DNA of 64,000 nt from SPJN01 sp965229935 (GCA_965229935.1 CBDDKB010000002.1:1240001-1304000), one strand, 5' to 3'; shown: positions 18,243 through 28,023, numbered from the stretch's first letter. Notes: generated by a model from the letters alone, not told the origin. Made by a program: numbers and translations.

Positions 18243-19184
18243 CTATAGTGCAATTTTATTTAACAAAATGTCGCACGACCTTTCCATTTGTTGCGCAGAA
18301 ATCACATTCCACGACATCATCTGATTCCTAATCCAGGTCGTTTGACGCTTTGCATAGCGTCTGGTGGCCGTTTTTGCGTTGATTACAGCCGTTTCAAGAT
18401 CACTATGCCCCGCGAAATAGCCGAAAAGCTCTGGCAAGCCAAGCGCTTTCATCCCCGGCAGGTTGCGCGGAATGTCGGTTTTGTACAGCATTTCAGCCTC
18501 CGTCAGTCCCCCCGCCTTCACCATTAGGTCAAAACGGTAATCACATCGATCATAGAGCCAGGCCCGGTCGGGCATTAGGGCGAATTTATCAAACTGCGCC
18601 TCAGGCAATGGTTGCACCAAGGGGTCAGATTGCCAATCTGCCAAAGAACGGCCTGTTTCTTCCAAAACGGACCAAGCCCGAACTATACGCTGGCTGTCAG
18701 TCGCGTGAAGCTGCGCCTGCATGGCGGGATCTAGCTTGGCATGCAATGCCTCAATCCCGTTTGAGGCGACGAAAGCCTCAGCCTCGTCCACCAGCGCACG
18801 GGGAATATCGGGAATTGCAGACAGCCCTTCGCTTAAGGCGCGAAAATAAAGGCCCGTACCACCAACTATGACAGGCAACACCCCCTGCCCCCATAAATCC
18901 CGGATTAACGGGGCGGCAAGATCGACATATTGCCCCGCAGAGCATGGCTGCCGCACTGACCTGCATTCATATAGATAGTGTGGCGCCTTCTCTTTATCTG
19001 CAGCAGTGGGACACGCCGCCAAAATAGGCGTTTCACGATAGATTTGCATGGAATCAGCGTTCAGGATCGCAGCGGGCTGGCCTGCGTCCCCCAGTCGCTG
19101 CACAACATCAAGCGCCAGCGATGACTTGCCGCTGGCGGTTGGTCCTGCAATAAGGATGGCGCGCTGTGATTGTTTGTCGGTCAT
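18243..19184 (-). CDS. miaA: tRNA dimethylallyltransferase
   Basis: 313 residues. P-loop GPTASGKSSLALDV near residue 14, substrate-binding NADSMQIYR, and VGGTGLYFRALSEGL near residue 108 are all MiaA signatures; the tail has RRYAKRQTTWIRNQ, the conserved tRNA-contacting stretch. It adds the isopentenyl group to A37 of tRNAs reading UNN codons. It is divergent from serB (43 bp) and upstream of ilvB on the same strand. Confidence 0.96.
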   Translation of the reverse strand: MTDKQSQRAILIAGPTASGKSSLALDVVQRLGDAGQPAAILNADSMQIYRETPILAACPTAADKEKAPHYLYECRSVRQPCSAGQYVDLAAPLIRDLWGQGVLPVIVGGTGLYFRALSEGLSAIPDIPRALVDEAEAFVASNGIEALHAKLDPAMQAQLHATDSQRIVRAWSVLEETGRSLADWQSDPLVQPLPEAQFDKFALMPDRAWLYDRCDYRFDLMVKAGGLTEAEMLYKTDIPRNLPGMKALGLPELFGYFAGHSDLETAVINAKTATRRYAKRQTTWIRNQMMSWNVISAQQMERSCDILLNKIAL

Positions 19185-19227
19185 AGACGCATCATACGCA
19201 AAGTTTTACAATTAGGAATGCCCAGCA

Positions 19228-20139
19228 ATGGCCGCACCTGGACTTGTTTTGACACTGGTTGGCAATGCCCCCCTTCAAACCACACAGATTGATTTGGTGC
19301 GCGCCGCCCTTACAGATGCCGGTGCAACCATAGGCTCTGTAAAGCAGCTTGGTGACGAAGCTGGCGACATTGATTTTGGCGGCATTGACGAGATCGCTGC
19401 TGAACAGGCAGCCCGAACAGTTCTGCAGGGTGAACAAATTGACCTGCTCGCGCAACATGCCGATCCCAAACAGCGACGCAAACAACTTTTAATCGCAGAC
19501 ATGGACTCAACCATGATCACTGCGGAATGTTTGGACGAGCTGGCTGATTTTGCCGACATGAAAGATGACGTTGTCGCGATTACAGAGCGGGCCATGCGCG
19601 GCGAACTTGACTTTGAAGAGGCCTTGGACGCGCGCATCGCTATGCTGGCCGACAAGGGCCTAACCGAAGATAGCTTAGAAGCCTGTTATCAGGATCGCAT
19701 TCGCCTGTCTGACGGTGCCCGCACCACCGTGCGCACGATGGCTGAAAATGGCGCCCACACTGCCCTGGTATCCGGCGGCTTTACCTTCTTTACAGAACGT
19801 GTCGCGGCAGCGCTTGGCATGGCAGAAAATCGCGCCAATACGCTGGTGTTCAATGATGACCGCAAACTTGAAAAAGTTGCCCGTCCGATCCTTGGCAAGG
19901 CGGCCAAACAGGCAGCGTTGGAAGAAATGTGCGCAGCCCACGACATCCCACTAGGCCAAGCAATTGCCATAGGTGATGGGGCCAATGATCTTGCCATGAT
20001 TGGTATCGCGGGATTGGGCGTTGCCTACCGTGCAAAACCCGTTGTTGCAGAAGCGGCGCGGGCCAGACTTGACCACGCGCCGCTCACAGGCTTGCTTTAT
20101 TTTCAGGGCTACTCAGTCGATCAATTCGTGACCGACTGA
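19228..20139 (+). CDS. serB: Phosphoserine phosphatase
   Basis: 303 residues: an ACT-like N-terminal region (1-75) and a HAD phosphatase domain. The nucleophile motif is DMDSTMITAECLDELAD near residue 91; ALVSGGFTFF gives motif II Ser; KVARPILGKAAK gives motif III Lys; GDGANDLAMI gives motif IV. It produces serine from O-phosphoserine, the last step of serine synthesis. The start ATG follows GGAATGCCCAGCA. It is convergent with degP, 16 bp apart. Confidence 0.96.
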   Translation: MAAPGLVLTLVGNAPLQTTQIDLVRAALTDAGATIGSVKQLGDEAGDIDFGGIDEIAAEQAARTVLQGEQIDLLAQHADPKQRRKQLLIADMDSTMITAECLDELADFADMKDDVVAITERAMRGELDFEEALDARIAMLADKGLTEDSLEACYQDRIRLSDGARTTVRTMAENGAHTALVSGGFTFFTERVAAALGMAENRANTLVFNDDRKLEKVARPILGKAAKQAALEEMCAAHDIPLGQAIAIGDGANDLAMIGIAGLGVAYRAKPVVAEAARARLDHAPLTGLLYFQGYSVDQFVTD

Positions 20140-20155
20140 TACCACCGTCGCTTTC

Positions 20156-21667
20156 CTAATTGTCGTCTTCATCCAAACGGAATGGAACGAATTGAGAGTC
20201 CCCACGGGGAGAGCGGATCATGAACAGCGCCACGCGCTTGCCCTTACTCCTTAACCCTTCAATGCGATCCAACACGTCCTTAGGGCTCGCAACCGCAGTG
20301 CCGCTAACCTCGACAATGATGTGACCACGGCGGATACCCTTTTCGGCACCCGCTGAACCACCAGCGACGCCGGTGACGACAACGCCCTTGGCGCCATCCT
20401 CAAACTCAAGCTTTTCGGCCATTTCCTCTGTCAAAGGGGCAAGCGTCAAACCGAACACCGTCTTGGTCTCTACGTCGTCGTCATTTTTACTGTCGCCTTT
20501 GGCGTCATCAGTTTCAGCAACTTTCTCATCAAGGCGGTCAACCTTTACGGTCAGTGTCTTTTTCTTGCCATCACGCCAGACAACAACATCAACCTTTTTG
20601 CCGATAGGCGTATCGGCAACAATCTTCGGCAGTTGACGCATCTCGTCGATGTCTTTGCCATCAAAGGCAATGATCACATCGCCTTCTTCAATGCCGCCTT
20701 GTTCCGCCGGGCCATCTTCAGTCACGCCGGCGACCAATGCGCCGCGCGCGCGATCCATACCAAAACCTTCAGCAAGGTCATCGGTTACCGTTTGAATGCG
20801 AACACCCAGCCAACCGCGACGGGTTTCACCATATTGCAGTAGCTGCGCGACCGTCTGTTTTGCGATTTTGGCAGGGACTGCAAAACCAATCCCAATGGAA
20901 CCAGATCCGTTGGTGGAAAAAATTGCGGTATTCACACCAATCACACGGCCATCCATAGTGAATAGCGGGCCGCCAGAATTACCCTTATTGATGGGGGCAT
21001 CAGTCTGAATGAAATCATCATAGGGCCCGGCATTAATATCGCGATTGCGGGCAGAGATAATCCCCGCAGTGACTGATCCACCAAGTCCAAGCGGATTACC
21101 AATTGCCACAACCCAATCACCAACCCGGGCATGATCAGAATCGCCCCAATTGACATAGGGCAAGGCCTTGTCAGATTCGACCTTTAACACGGCAATATCA
21201 GTTTTCGGATCACGTCCGATCAATTCGGCCTCAAGCTCTGTCCCATCGGGGAACTTCACCTGAATTTCATCCGCTTCTTCAATCACGTGATTGTTCGTCA
21301 CAATGATACCTTCAGGTGAAATCACAAAGCCTGAGCCAAGCCCTTGTACTTTGCGCTTGCGGGTTTCGCCTTCACCATCGCGTTGACCAAAGAAGTCACG
21401 GAACAGATCATCAAATGGCGTGCCTTGCGGCATGCCATGAAACGGGTTGCCATTCGTCTCTACCGTCGCAGTTGTTGAAATGTAAACCACAGCCGGTGAC
21501 ACATCATCAACAAGGTCTGCAAAACTTTCCGGTGCCCCGCGTGCCGTAGCAGTATCGGCTGGCGCCTGAATCAATGCAGGCGACAAGACAAGCCCTGCCC
21601 CCAATAGGGCAGCAGTAAAGAGCTTGCGGGAAGAGCCAAAGAGGGCCGCTGAGGAGATCGAGATCAT
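20156..21667 (-). CDS. degP: Do/DegP family periplasmic serine protease
   Basis: 503 residues. A signal peptide spans about residues 1-42. The trypsin-like triad is visible: His in VTNNHVIEEADEI, Asp in DPKTDIAVLKVE, Ser in PINKGNSGGPLF. Two PDZ domains follow (first around GWLGVRIQTVTDDLAEGFGM, second with GVVVTGVAGGSAGAEKGIRRGHII). An acidic linker near residue 385 separates them. It degrades or refolds damaged envelope proteins. It closes the hflK-hflC-DUF2065-degP cluster. The start follows AGGTTCAAT. Confidence 0.95.
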   Translation of the reverse strand: MISISSAALFGSSRKLFTAALLGAGLVLSPALIQAPADTATARGAPESFADLVDDVSPAVVYISTTATVETNGNPFHGMPQGTPFDDLFRDFFGQRDGEGETRKRKVQGLGSGFVISPEGIIVTNNHVIEEADEIQVKFPDGTELEAELIGRDPKTDIAVLKVESDKALPYVNWGDSDHARVGDWVVAIGNPLGLGGSVTAGIISARNRDINAGPYDDFIQTDAPINKGNSGGPLFTMDGRVIGVNTAIFSTNGSGSIGIGFAVPAKIAKQTVAQLLQYGETRRGWLGVRIQTVTDDLAEGFGMDRARGALVAGVTEDGPAEQGGIEEGDVIIAFDGKDIDEMRQLPKIVADTPIGKKVDVVVWRDGKKKTLTVKVDRLDEKVAETDDAKGDSKNDDDVETKTVFGLTLAPLTEEMAEKLEFEDGAKGVVVTGVAGGSAGAEKGIRRGHIIVEVSGTAVASPKDVLDRIEGLRSKGKRVALFMIRSPRGDSQFVPFRLDEDDN

Positions 21668-21780
21668 ATTGAACCTATTCTTTCAAATCCGGTATTCTTC
21701 CTTGCCTTGATGACAGTTAGCTGGGGCAGAAATGTGGCACAACACAGCCCTGAACATGACGCAGAACACAGGTTTCCATC

Positions 21781-21975
21781 CTAGCCACGCACGAACCAGA
21801 TCACCATCAAGCCGATTGCAGCCGCGATCAGCCCCAAATTCCGCACTTGCGCATCAGGCAAGGACAGAATTTGCGTCAGCATCTGGCGCAGACTGTTCGG
21901 GGCAACGGCGTAAAGCGCACCCTCAACCAGTAGCAACAGGCCCAATGCATATAAAGCCTCTTGCCACACGCTCAT
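21781..21975 (-). CDS. DUF2065 family small membrane protein (YjeT-like)
   Basis: 64 residues with two hydrophobic segments (about 8-25 and 46-63) and the family pattern LGLLLLVEGALYAVAPNSLRQML...LRNLGL-type end (here VRNLGLIAAAIGLMVIW). DUF2065 proteins are commonly encoded next to hflC, as here: the gene starts 17 bp after the hflC stop and precedes degP. Function unknown; a role with the HflKC/FtsH complex is a guess from context. Confidence 0.88.
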   Translation of the reverse strand: MSVWQEALYALGLLLLVEGALYAVAPNSLRQMLTQILSLPDAQVRNLGLIAAAIGLMVIWFVRG

Positions 21976-21992
21976 AGCCTTAGCCCCGCGTT

Positions 21993-22862
21993 TTACTTGC
22001 CAGCCGGGTCGTCAAAGAACTTAAAGAAGCGGCTGTTCGGATCGACAACCATCGTTGTGTTGTCACCCTGCAAAGATTTGGCATAGGCCTGCATGGACCG
22101 ATAGAACTCGAAAAAGTCCGGGTCCCTTCCGAATGCTTCCGCAAAGATACGGTTGGATTCAGCTTCACCTTCACCACGCAGGATTTGGGATGACTTCTCA
22201 GCCTCGGCCAACAGGATTGTGACCTGACGATCAGCATCTGCCTGAATGCGCTGTGCATCTTCGGCGCCCTTCGCGCGCGCCTCACGTGCCTCACGTTCGC
22301 GTTCAGCCTGCATGCGTTTAAATACTGACAGGCTGTTCGCTTCCGGCAAATCGACCCGGCGCAACCGGACATCAACAATTTCAATGCCTAAGCGTTCCGC
22401 CTTTTCGGTCACGTCAGCCGCGATTTCCTTCATCAGTTCTGCACGTTCACCGGACAAAAGTTCATCCTTATCCCGCTTCGCAATCATCTCACGCACAGTC
22501 GCGTTGACGAGTGATTCCAAGCGGTTCAATGCGGTTAATTCAGTACGCACTGATTGGAAGAACTTCAAAGGATCAACAATGCGCCAGCGCGCAAAGGCAT
22601 CAACAACCAAACGCTTAGAATCCTTGGTCACCAACTCAACCGTGTCGGCGTCAAAGTTCAGGACACGTTTCTCCATCTTCTCTGCATTTTGCAGGAAAGG
22701 TGTTTTGAAATACAGCCCAGGTTCTGTCACAACGCGGACGGGATTACCGAATTGCAGAACCAAAGCCTGCTCACGCTGATGAACGGTGAAAAATGCGCTG
22801 TTCGCCAAAATTGCGAGCACACCAGCAAGAATGATTACGAGGATAATACGGGGGTTTTGCAT
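21993..22862 (-). CDS. hflC: HflC, SPFH-domain regulator of FtsH
   Basis: 289 residues: N-terminal membrane helix (about 6-26), SPFH/band 7 domain from TVHQREQALVLQFGNPVRVV, and a long charged helix (AERERE...AKGAEDAQRIQADADRQ) as in HflC. The conserved FGRDPDFFEFYRSMQAY follows. HflK and HflC form a periplasm-facing cage around the FtsH protease. It begins 14 bp after hflK. The start has a good AGGAGG-like site (complement of 22867-22873). Confidence 0.95.
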   Translation of the reverse strand: MQNPRIILVIILAGVLAILANSAFFTVHQREQALVLQFGNPVRVVTEPGLYFKTPFLQNAEKMEKRVLNFDADTVELVTKDSKRLVVDAFARWRIVDPLKFFQSVRTELTALNRLESLVNATVREMIAKRDKDELLSGERAELMKEIAADVTEKAERLGIEIVDVRLRRVDLPEANSLSVFKRMQAEREREAREARAKGAEDAQRIQADADRQVTILLAEAEKSSQILRGEGEAESNRIFAEAFGRDPDFFEFYRSMQAYAKSLQGDNTTMVVDPNSRFFKFFDDPAGK

Positions 22863-22876
22863 GGTCCTATCTCCTC

Positions 22877-24151
22877 CTAATTCGCTTGCTTTGTGTTAAG
22901 CCGATCGAGCGGCAGGTAAGGCACGACACCATTGCCGTCCCCATCCAGAATAATTTTATTCATGTCTTTGAAAACAGCTTCCATGGTTTCAATGAATATA
23001 CGCTTACGCGTCACGTCCTTAGCATTACGATATTGTTCATAGACTGCGAGGAAGCGGCTAGCCTCACCCTCTGCGCCCTTCACGACCTGCTCTTTATAAC
23101 CCTTGGCCTGTTGAACAATCTTTTCAGCCTGACCACGGGCACGCGGAACAACATCACGGGCATAGGCATCCGCCTTGTTCCGTTCGCGTTCAGCATCCGC
23201 ATGCGCTGCCTGCACATCACGGAAAGCGTCGATAACCTGTGCGGGCGGGTCCACCTTGGCAAGCTGCACGGTGGTGATGTCAACACCGGCACCATATTCG
23301 TCAAGAACCTGCTGCATTAGCAAACCAACCTCTGATTCAATTTGCTTACGCCGTTCCGTCAAGATCGGTTGGATTTCGTTACGGCCAATCACTTCGCGCA
23401 TAACAGATTCAGCAACCGCCTTCACAACCCGTTCAGGGTCCTGCAAGTTAAACAGATAGTCAGCGGCGTTTGACACCTTCCACAAAACGGAAAAATCAAT
23501 ATCCACGATATTGTCATCACCCGTCAGCATCAGGCTTTCCTGCGCCCGGTCGGAAGAACGCGCGCCATCACGAGGGCCAGCACCACGGAAGCCAATATCG
23601 ATACGGTTCACACGTTCAACATTCGGCGTTTCCACAGTCTCAATCGGATATGGCAAATGGTAGTTCAGACCCGGTTGGGTCAATTCTACAAACTCGCCAA
23701 AGCGCAGCACGACGCCCTGCTCGCCTGTATTGACGCGATAGATACCTGTGGCCATCCACAAACCTGCAACGACCAGGATGATAAAGGCCAGGCTAAAGCG
23801 GCCAAGCGGGCCTGCGCCCTGTCCGCCGCCGGAGCCACTGCCGCCGCCACCGCCGCCAGGAAACAATGACCGCAACCGATCCTGTCCTTCGCGCAGCAAT
23901 TCTTCAAGATCAGGTCCTTCTGGCCCATTTCCACCGCCGCCGGGGCCGCGAGGCCCACCGGGGCGTCCGCCACCACCGGAACCGCCTGAGCCGCCAGAGC
24001 CGCCCCATGGGTTGCCGCCCGACCCTTTTTTGCCACCGCCGGAACCACCACCTTGGCCCCAAGGGCTTTCAGCGTGGAGAATATGCTGGTCAAAATCCGG
24101 GCCTGTCGGCTGTTCGCCAAAATCGCCTGAAGAGTTATTGCCTGACGCCAT
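22877..24151 (-). CDS. hflK: HflK, SPFH-domain regulator of FtsH
   Basis: 424 residues from ATG 24151 (MASGNNSSGDFGEQ); an in-frame GTG at 24193 would add 14 residues. Residues about 30-115 are an unusually long low-complexity region of Gly, Ser and Pro broken by DLEELLREGQDRLRSLFPG. Then come a membrane helix (about 120-140), the SPFH domain from YRVNTGEQGVVLRFGEFVE and a long charged helix (VPRARGQAEKIVQQAKGYKE). Partner of HflC. First gene of its operon; divergent from mrp by 183 bp. Confidence 0.95.
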   Translation of the reverse strand: MASGNNSSGDFGEQPTGPDFDQHILHAESPWGQGGGSGGGKKGSGGNPWGGSGGSGGSGGGGRPGGPRGPGGGGNGPEGPDLEELLREGQDRLRSLFPGGGGGGSGSGGGQGAGPLGRFSLAFIILVVAGLWMATGIYRVNTGEQGVVLRFGEFVELTQPGLNYHLPYPIETVETPNVERVNRIDIGFRGAGPRDGARSSDRAQESLMLTGDDNIVDIDFSVLWKVSNAADYLFNLQDPERVVKAVAESVMREVIGRNEIQPILTERRKQIESEVGLLMQQVLDEYGAGVDITTVQLAKVDPPAQVIDAFRDVQAAHADAERERNKADAYARDVVPRARGQAEKIVQQAKGYKEQVVKGAEGEASRFLAVYEQYRNAKDVTRKRIFIETMEAVFKDMNKIILDGDGNGVVPYLPLDRLNTKQAN

Positions 24152-24334
24152 GGTCTTGTGGACCCTTTCTTCTCGTTTACTACAGCTAAGCACCCCTTAT
24201 ACGGCGCCTCGCTCCATTCGGTTTCCCTACATGTAGTTAGGAAGTGCTTGGATTACAATGTAAAGCCGTTATAGAAAGACCCACGCACAGGTGCAAACAA
24301 AACCGACCCGCAATTCCGACCTATTGGGCTATAA

Positions 24335-25480
24335 ATGACTGAAATCACTCGCGACATGGTGCTTGACGCACTAAAAGCCATCACCGACCCCATGACGGGC
24401 CAACCTTTGGCGCAATCCAAGACAATTCAGGGCCTGATCGTAAAGGGCCCGCATATCGGATTTACGCTGGAAATTGACCCTGCACAGGCTGAGACGATGG
24501 AACCCGTCAGAAAGGCTGCTGAGGACGCTGTAAAAGCGATCCCGGGTGTCCTAACGGTCACTGCCGTCATGACTGCCCATAACGAGGCACCGGCAGGCGC
24601 CCCGCGCCCTGAGGTTAAGGCGGGCACTGCAGGCCTGCAAAACAAACAGGCAAATGGCGGCGGTAAAAGCGGCCCCCAAGCCATTCCGGGCGTCGGCGCC
24701 ATTATCGCAGTAGCAAGCGGCAAAGGCGGGGTCGGCAAATCGACAACTGCAGTCAACCTTGCCCTTGCGCTACACGCGCAAGGCAAAAGTGTCGGCATCT
24801 TGGATGCGGATATTTATGGCCCCTCGATCCCGCGCCTTTTGAAGCTAAGCGGCAAGCCAACCTCCGCCGACGGGCATACGATCAGCCCTATGGAAGCCTA
24901 TGGCATCAAGGCCATGTCAATCGGTCTGATGGTATCTGAAGATCAGCCAATGATTTGGCGTGGCCCCATGGTCATGTCTGCCCTGACCCAATTGCTGACA
25001 GATGTTGCATGGGCCCCGATTGATGTGCTGGTGGTCGATATGCCCCCGGGCACGGGTGACGCGCAACTAACCATGGCCCAACGCGTTCCCTTGGCAGGTG
25101 CTGTCATCGTTTCAACCCCCCAAGACATTGCATTGATCGATGCGCGCAAGGGGCTTGCCATGTTCCGGCAAACCGACGTGCCGGTGCTGGGCATTATTGA
25201 GAATATGAGCAGCTTTATTTGCCCTGATTGCGGCAGCACACACCATATCTTTGGTCATGGCGGCGCACGTGAAACCGCCGACGAACTTGGCATGGATTTT
25301 CTGGGCGAAGTGCCCCTTCATATGGACATTCGCACAACATCCGATGCGGGCACCCCTATTGTCACCAGCGCGCCGGAAAGCCCCCACGCACAGGCCTATC
25401 AGGCCATCGCTGCCAAGGTGATCGCCAAGCTGGACGCGGCAGCAGACGCCCCCGCAGGCCCATCAATTTCCATGAGTTAG
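24335..25480 (+). CDS. apbC: Mrp/ApbC iron-sulfur cluster carrier ATPase
   Basis: 381 residues. An N-terminal DUF59/MIP18-like domain (1-85) precedes a low-complexity linker and the ParA/Mrp-type ATPase with deviant Walker A GKGGVGKSTTAVNLAL near residue 129. DADIYGPSIPRLL and DVLVVDMPPGTGDAQLT follow the Mrp pattern; the CxxC cluster-binding pair is in SFICPDCGSTHHIFG. It carries Fe-S clusters to target proteins. Convergent with thyX, 38 bp apart. Confidence 0.95.
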   Translation: MTEITRDMVLDALKAITDPMTGQPLAQSKTIQGLIVKGPHIGFTLEIDPAQAETMEPVRKAAEDAVKAIPGVLTVTAVMTAHNEAPAGAPRPEVKAGTAGLQNKQANGGGKSGPQAIPGVGAIIAVASGKGGVGKSTTAVNLALALHAQGKSVGILDADIYGPSIPRLLKLSGKPTSADGHTISPMEAYGIKAMSIGLMVSEDQPMIWRGPMVMSALTQLLTDVAWAPIDVLVVDMPPGTGDAQLTMAQRVPLAGAVIVSTPQDIALIDARKGLAMFRQTDVPVLGIIENMSSFICPDCGSTHHIFGHGGARETADELGMDFLGEVPLHMDIRTTSDAGTPIVTSAPESPHAQAYQAIAAKVIAKLDAAADAPAGPSISMS

Positions 25481-25518
25481 CGTTCGAGAGCGCTGTCGCG
25501 TTTTAGCGCTTCAGCTTT

Positions 25519-26451
25519 CTAGCGCTCCAAAACTTCCATCAGCTCGCGCCATTCGCGGGCAGATAGGCCGGAGTCTTCCTGTGCGACCTCCTCACCGTTC
25601 AGCAAACGTTTGACGGTGGAAAGCGCGTTGGCTGACAACTCCGCCGCGCCCATACGGTAATCACGGAAGGCCTCTGCGGCCAATGGCACCCATTTTTCTG
25701 CCATTTCAGTCATCACATCTGCATAGACGCGAATCTCATACTGGGCATGGGGATCGGCGCGCAATGACAGGAAGTGGAACAGATTATGCAGGTCCGTTTT
25801 CCAGTACCATTGCGTATAGAAATTCAGGCTGAGGTTCATTCGCGCCAATTCACGCGCCAGTCCATCGCGGCTTTCGTCAACGATTGACCCGTCTGGACGC
25901 TCATTCAACAGATGCTCATAAGTGCCATACATTTGTTCTGCATCCGCACGCAACAAGTCCTGCACACGCTTTGCCTCGTCGGCGTCAAGAATGCGGTCCC
26001 GACCCTGACGATTATTCGACGACTGCGCAGCCAATTGTTCAGGCGCCGGAATGTAAAATTCATTATCCAAAATGGAATAGCGAGCCGAATATTCATTCAC
26101 ATTTGCCGTGCGGTGGCGAATCCATTGACGGGCAACAAAGATCGGCAGCTTCACATGAAACTTAATTTCGCACATTTCAAATGGAGTTGAGTGGCGATGG
26201 CGCATCAAATAGCGGATCAGCCCCCTGTCAGACGATACTTGGCGCGTCCCCTTGCCATATGATACGCGCGCAGCCTGCACAATGGCGGCATCGTCGCCCA
26301 TATAATCAATGACCCGCACGAAACCATGATCAAGCAGCGGCGCGGCCTCATACAGGATTTCTTCTAGGGCGGGCACGGTCGCCCGGCGGGTTGGCATGGA
26401 TTGTGCGCGCGCATCTTCAATCGCGGCTAATTGCTCGTCAGTTAGGGACAA
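25519..26451 (-). CDS. thyX: FAD-dependent thymidylate synthase
   Basis: 310 residues. The ThyX motif is RHRTANVNEYSARY (family RHRxxSxNExSxRY with A for the first S), after RHRHSTPFEMCEIKFHVKLP; DLHNLFHFLSLRADPHAQYEIR is the conserved C-terminal element with catalytic Arg. It makes dTMP from dUMP using methylene-tetrahydrofolate and FADH2. Two other deoxynucleotide genes, nrdA and nrdB, lie within 7 kb. The start ATG lies at 26451. Confidence 0.96.
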   Translation of the reverse strand: MSLTDEQLAAIEDARAQSMPTRRATVPALEEILYEAAPLLDHGFVRVIDYMGDDAAIVQAARVSYGKGTRQVSSDRGLIRYLMRHRHSTPFEMCEIKFHVKLPIFVARQWIRHRTANVNEYSARYSILDNEFYIPAPEQLAAQSSNNRQGRDRILDADEAKRVQDLLRADAEQMYGTYEHLLNERPDGSIVDESRDGLARELARMNLSLNFYTQWYWKTDLHNLFHFLSLRADPHAQYEIRVYADVMTEMAEKWVPLAAEAFRDYRMGAAELSANALSTVKRLLNGEEVAQEDSGLSAREWRELMEVLER

Positions 26452-26532
26452 GGCAGCACCTCATAAGTCTGGAAAAGGCCCGATTCGGGATCAATGTGCA
26501 GGCAGTGTAGCGCGTCACCGCGAAAGCCCAAA

Positions 26533-26564
26533 CAAAAAACCCCGATGCCGCGGCACCGGGGTTT
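26533..26564 (-). terminator. Rho-independent terminator of the beta-barrel gene
   Basis: 26537-26549 pairs with 26552-26564 (AAACCCCGATGCC / GGCACCGGGGTTT, 13 bp with one mismatch, 2-base loop as drawn). On the minus strand the stem runs into TTTTTTGTTT. It separates the beta-barrel gene from thyX. Confidence 0.88.
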
Positions 26565-26588
26565 AATTCGTTTGCTATGAAGTCCGCC

Positions 26589-27419
26589 TTAGAAGATCGG
26601 CAGGATACACAACGGATCAAGCGGTGCCGGAATTGGGCATGACCCACCAGCGGCCTGAATGGCTGATACTGCTGCGGCATTCTTCAGGAAGGTATCATTT
26701 TCCCGCAACATTTCATTCACAGCATTACCGCGCGTATTATATTCGCGGTGCTGTTTTATCAGATTGGTTGAATCGGAACCAAAGGCCAGACGCGCACCGA
26801 CGAAAATTGTGTCTTCGGATTCGCTGCCCAGCTTGCCATCTGCATAAAGGCTCAAAATATCCATTACGCCGAATTCAACGCCCAGATTAACCTGAACATC
26901 TTCGCCGCCTTCGAAGCCAAACACATCAGCGCCACCGGTCAACGCAAGATTGGGCATGGCGTAAAGTGTCACATTGGCACCGCCATAAAAGGCGCCATCA
27001 CCACCCCAGTCAGAATCCTGGAAACCAAAGTCACCACCAAGGGTGATATTGCCAAGATAAACTTCGCCTTCTGCGGTGTAGCGGCTAATCCATGCTGCTT
27101 CATCTACATCAAGATAAGCTGCTGATAGACCGAATGAACCGACTGAGCTTGAGCGCCAGAAATAGCTGAGCCCGGCACCATAAGTCAGATCTTCATTTTC
27201 GCCCAGCATGCCCAGATTACCATCAATCTGAATGCCCATCTGTTCAATCAACGGAAAGGCAATTGAACCGCCAATAGCGAAATTATCTTCGCCATCAAGC
27301 TGGCCATAGCCACCTTCAACCTTGCCGTTAAAGCCCGTCACAGCAGGCATCTCAGCAACTGCCTGTGCGGTGTAAACCATGGACAGGGCAGCTGCCCCGA
27401 TAAGAAGTGATTTACGCAT
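26589..27419 (-). CDS. Exported beta-barrel outer-membrane protein, unknown function
   Basis: 276 residues with a signal peptide (about 1-22, cleaving after AVA). Residues 25-215 alternate Gly, aromatic and acidic residues in strands such as GKVEGGYGQLDGEDNFAIGG, suggesting an 8- to 10-stranded barrel. After the last strand (DTIFVGARLAFG) comes a polar helical stretch and a tail with two cysteines, SCPIPAPLDPLCILPIF, ending in Phe as outer-membrane proteins often do. No specific family recognised. It has its own terminator and faces the long nrdA control region. Confidence 0.7.
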   Translation of the reverse strand: MRKSLLIGAAALSMVYTAQAVAEMPAVTGFNGKVEGGYGQLDGEDNFAIGGSIAFPLIEQMGIQIDGNLGMLGENEDLTYGAGLSYFWRSSSVGSFGLSAAYLDVDEAAWISRYTAEGEVYLGNITLGGDFGFQDSDWGGDGAFYGGANVTLYAMPNLALTGGADVFGFEGGEDVQVNLGVEFGVMDILSLYADGKLGSESEDTIFVGARLAFGSDSTNLIKQHREYNTRGNAVNEMLRENDTFLKNAAAVSAIQAAGGSCPIPAPLDPLCILPIF

Positions 27420-27775
27420 TTCACTTGTCCTTCAATGTTAAACCGGCCCACCGGCCGGGTATCGAACCAACCCGCCCCCGCGCAAAATCGAAATAAATTG
27501 CGCTGGCGATTTGTGTATCCAAGCCGAACACTAACCATCTTATTGGGTCGTGCCAAGCATAAGCGGCGCATTTAGCGTGCTAACCAGTGTAATTTCTTTA
27601 AGAAAAGTAAGTTGTCCCCAATTCTGTGGAGCCCGCGCCACACATTTTTTGGTTAATGAGCGAACCCAAATTGTTCATTTCTTCTTATAGATGCGTCGCG
27701 GCCCGATATGGTTTGCCCTCGCGCTTAGTCGTTCAGAATTTGATTCTCGCTTCCTTGCCCCACTCCCTGACAGCT

Positions 27776-27791
27776 GCCCTATATATAGTGT
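27776..27791. promoter_or_regulatory. NrdR-box-like site (distal)
   Basis: GCCCTATATATAGTGT matches 14 of 16 positions of the NrdR consensus acaCwAtATaTwGtgt. It lies 640 bp before nrdA, far for a classical site. Confidence 0.4.
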
Positions 27792-27981
27792 CACGACTTG
27801 GCGGTGATACTTCCCGAAAGCGGCACTGATTCTGTTTTCCCGTGCTTTTGGCAGCTTTGAGTCGCGAAACTGTCAAAATTTGCAATTTTGCCTGCGGGAA
27901 TTTTGTAACAGCACGCATTTAATTAAGGCTGACCCTACGGTTTTCCGCCATTTCTGCTTCTGTCAAGCCGCATTATTTCGG

Positions 27982-27990
27982 TTATCCACA
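27982..27990 (+). promoter_or_regulatory. DnaA box
   Basis: TTATCCACA is a perfect DnaA box, framed by the inverted repeat GTCAAGCC/GGCTTGAC. Confidence 0.55.
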
Positions 27991-28023
27991 AATAGTCTGG
28001 CTTGACGAGCCCCACGACCCTTA

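Noticed and set aside
23748..24236. Proline-rich 162-codon frame opposite hflK
   Set aside because: It is the antisense reading of the Gly-rich low-complexity part of HflK.
24227..24236. CTACATGTAG palindrome between hflK and mrp
   Set aside because: A 10 bp palindrome alone is not enough to claim an operator, and no second copy was seen.
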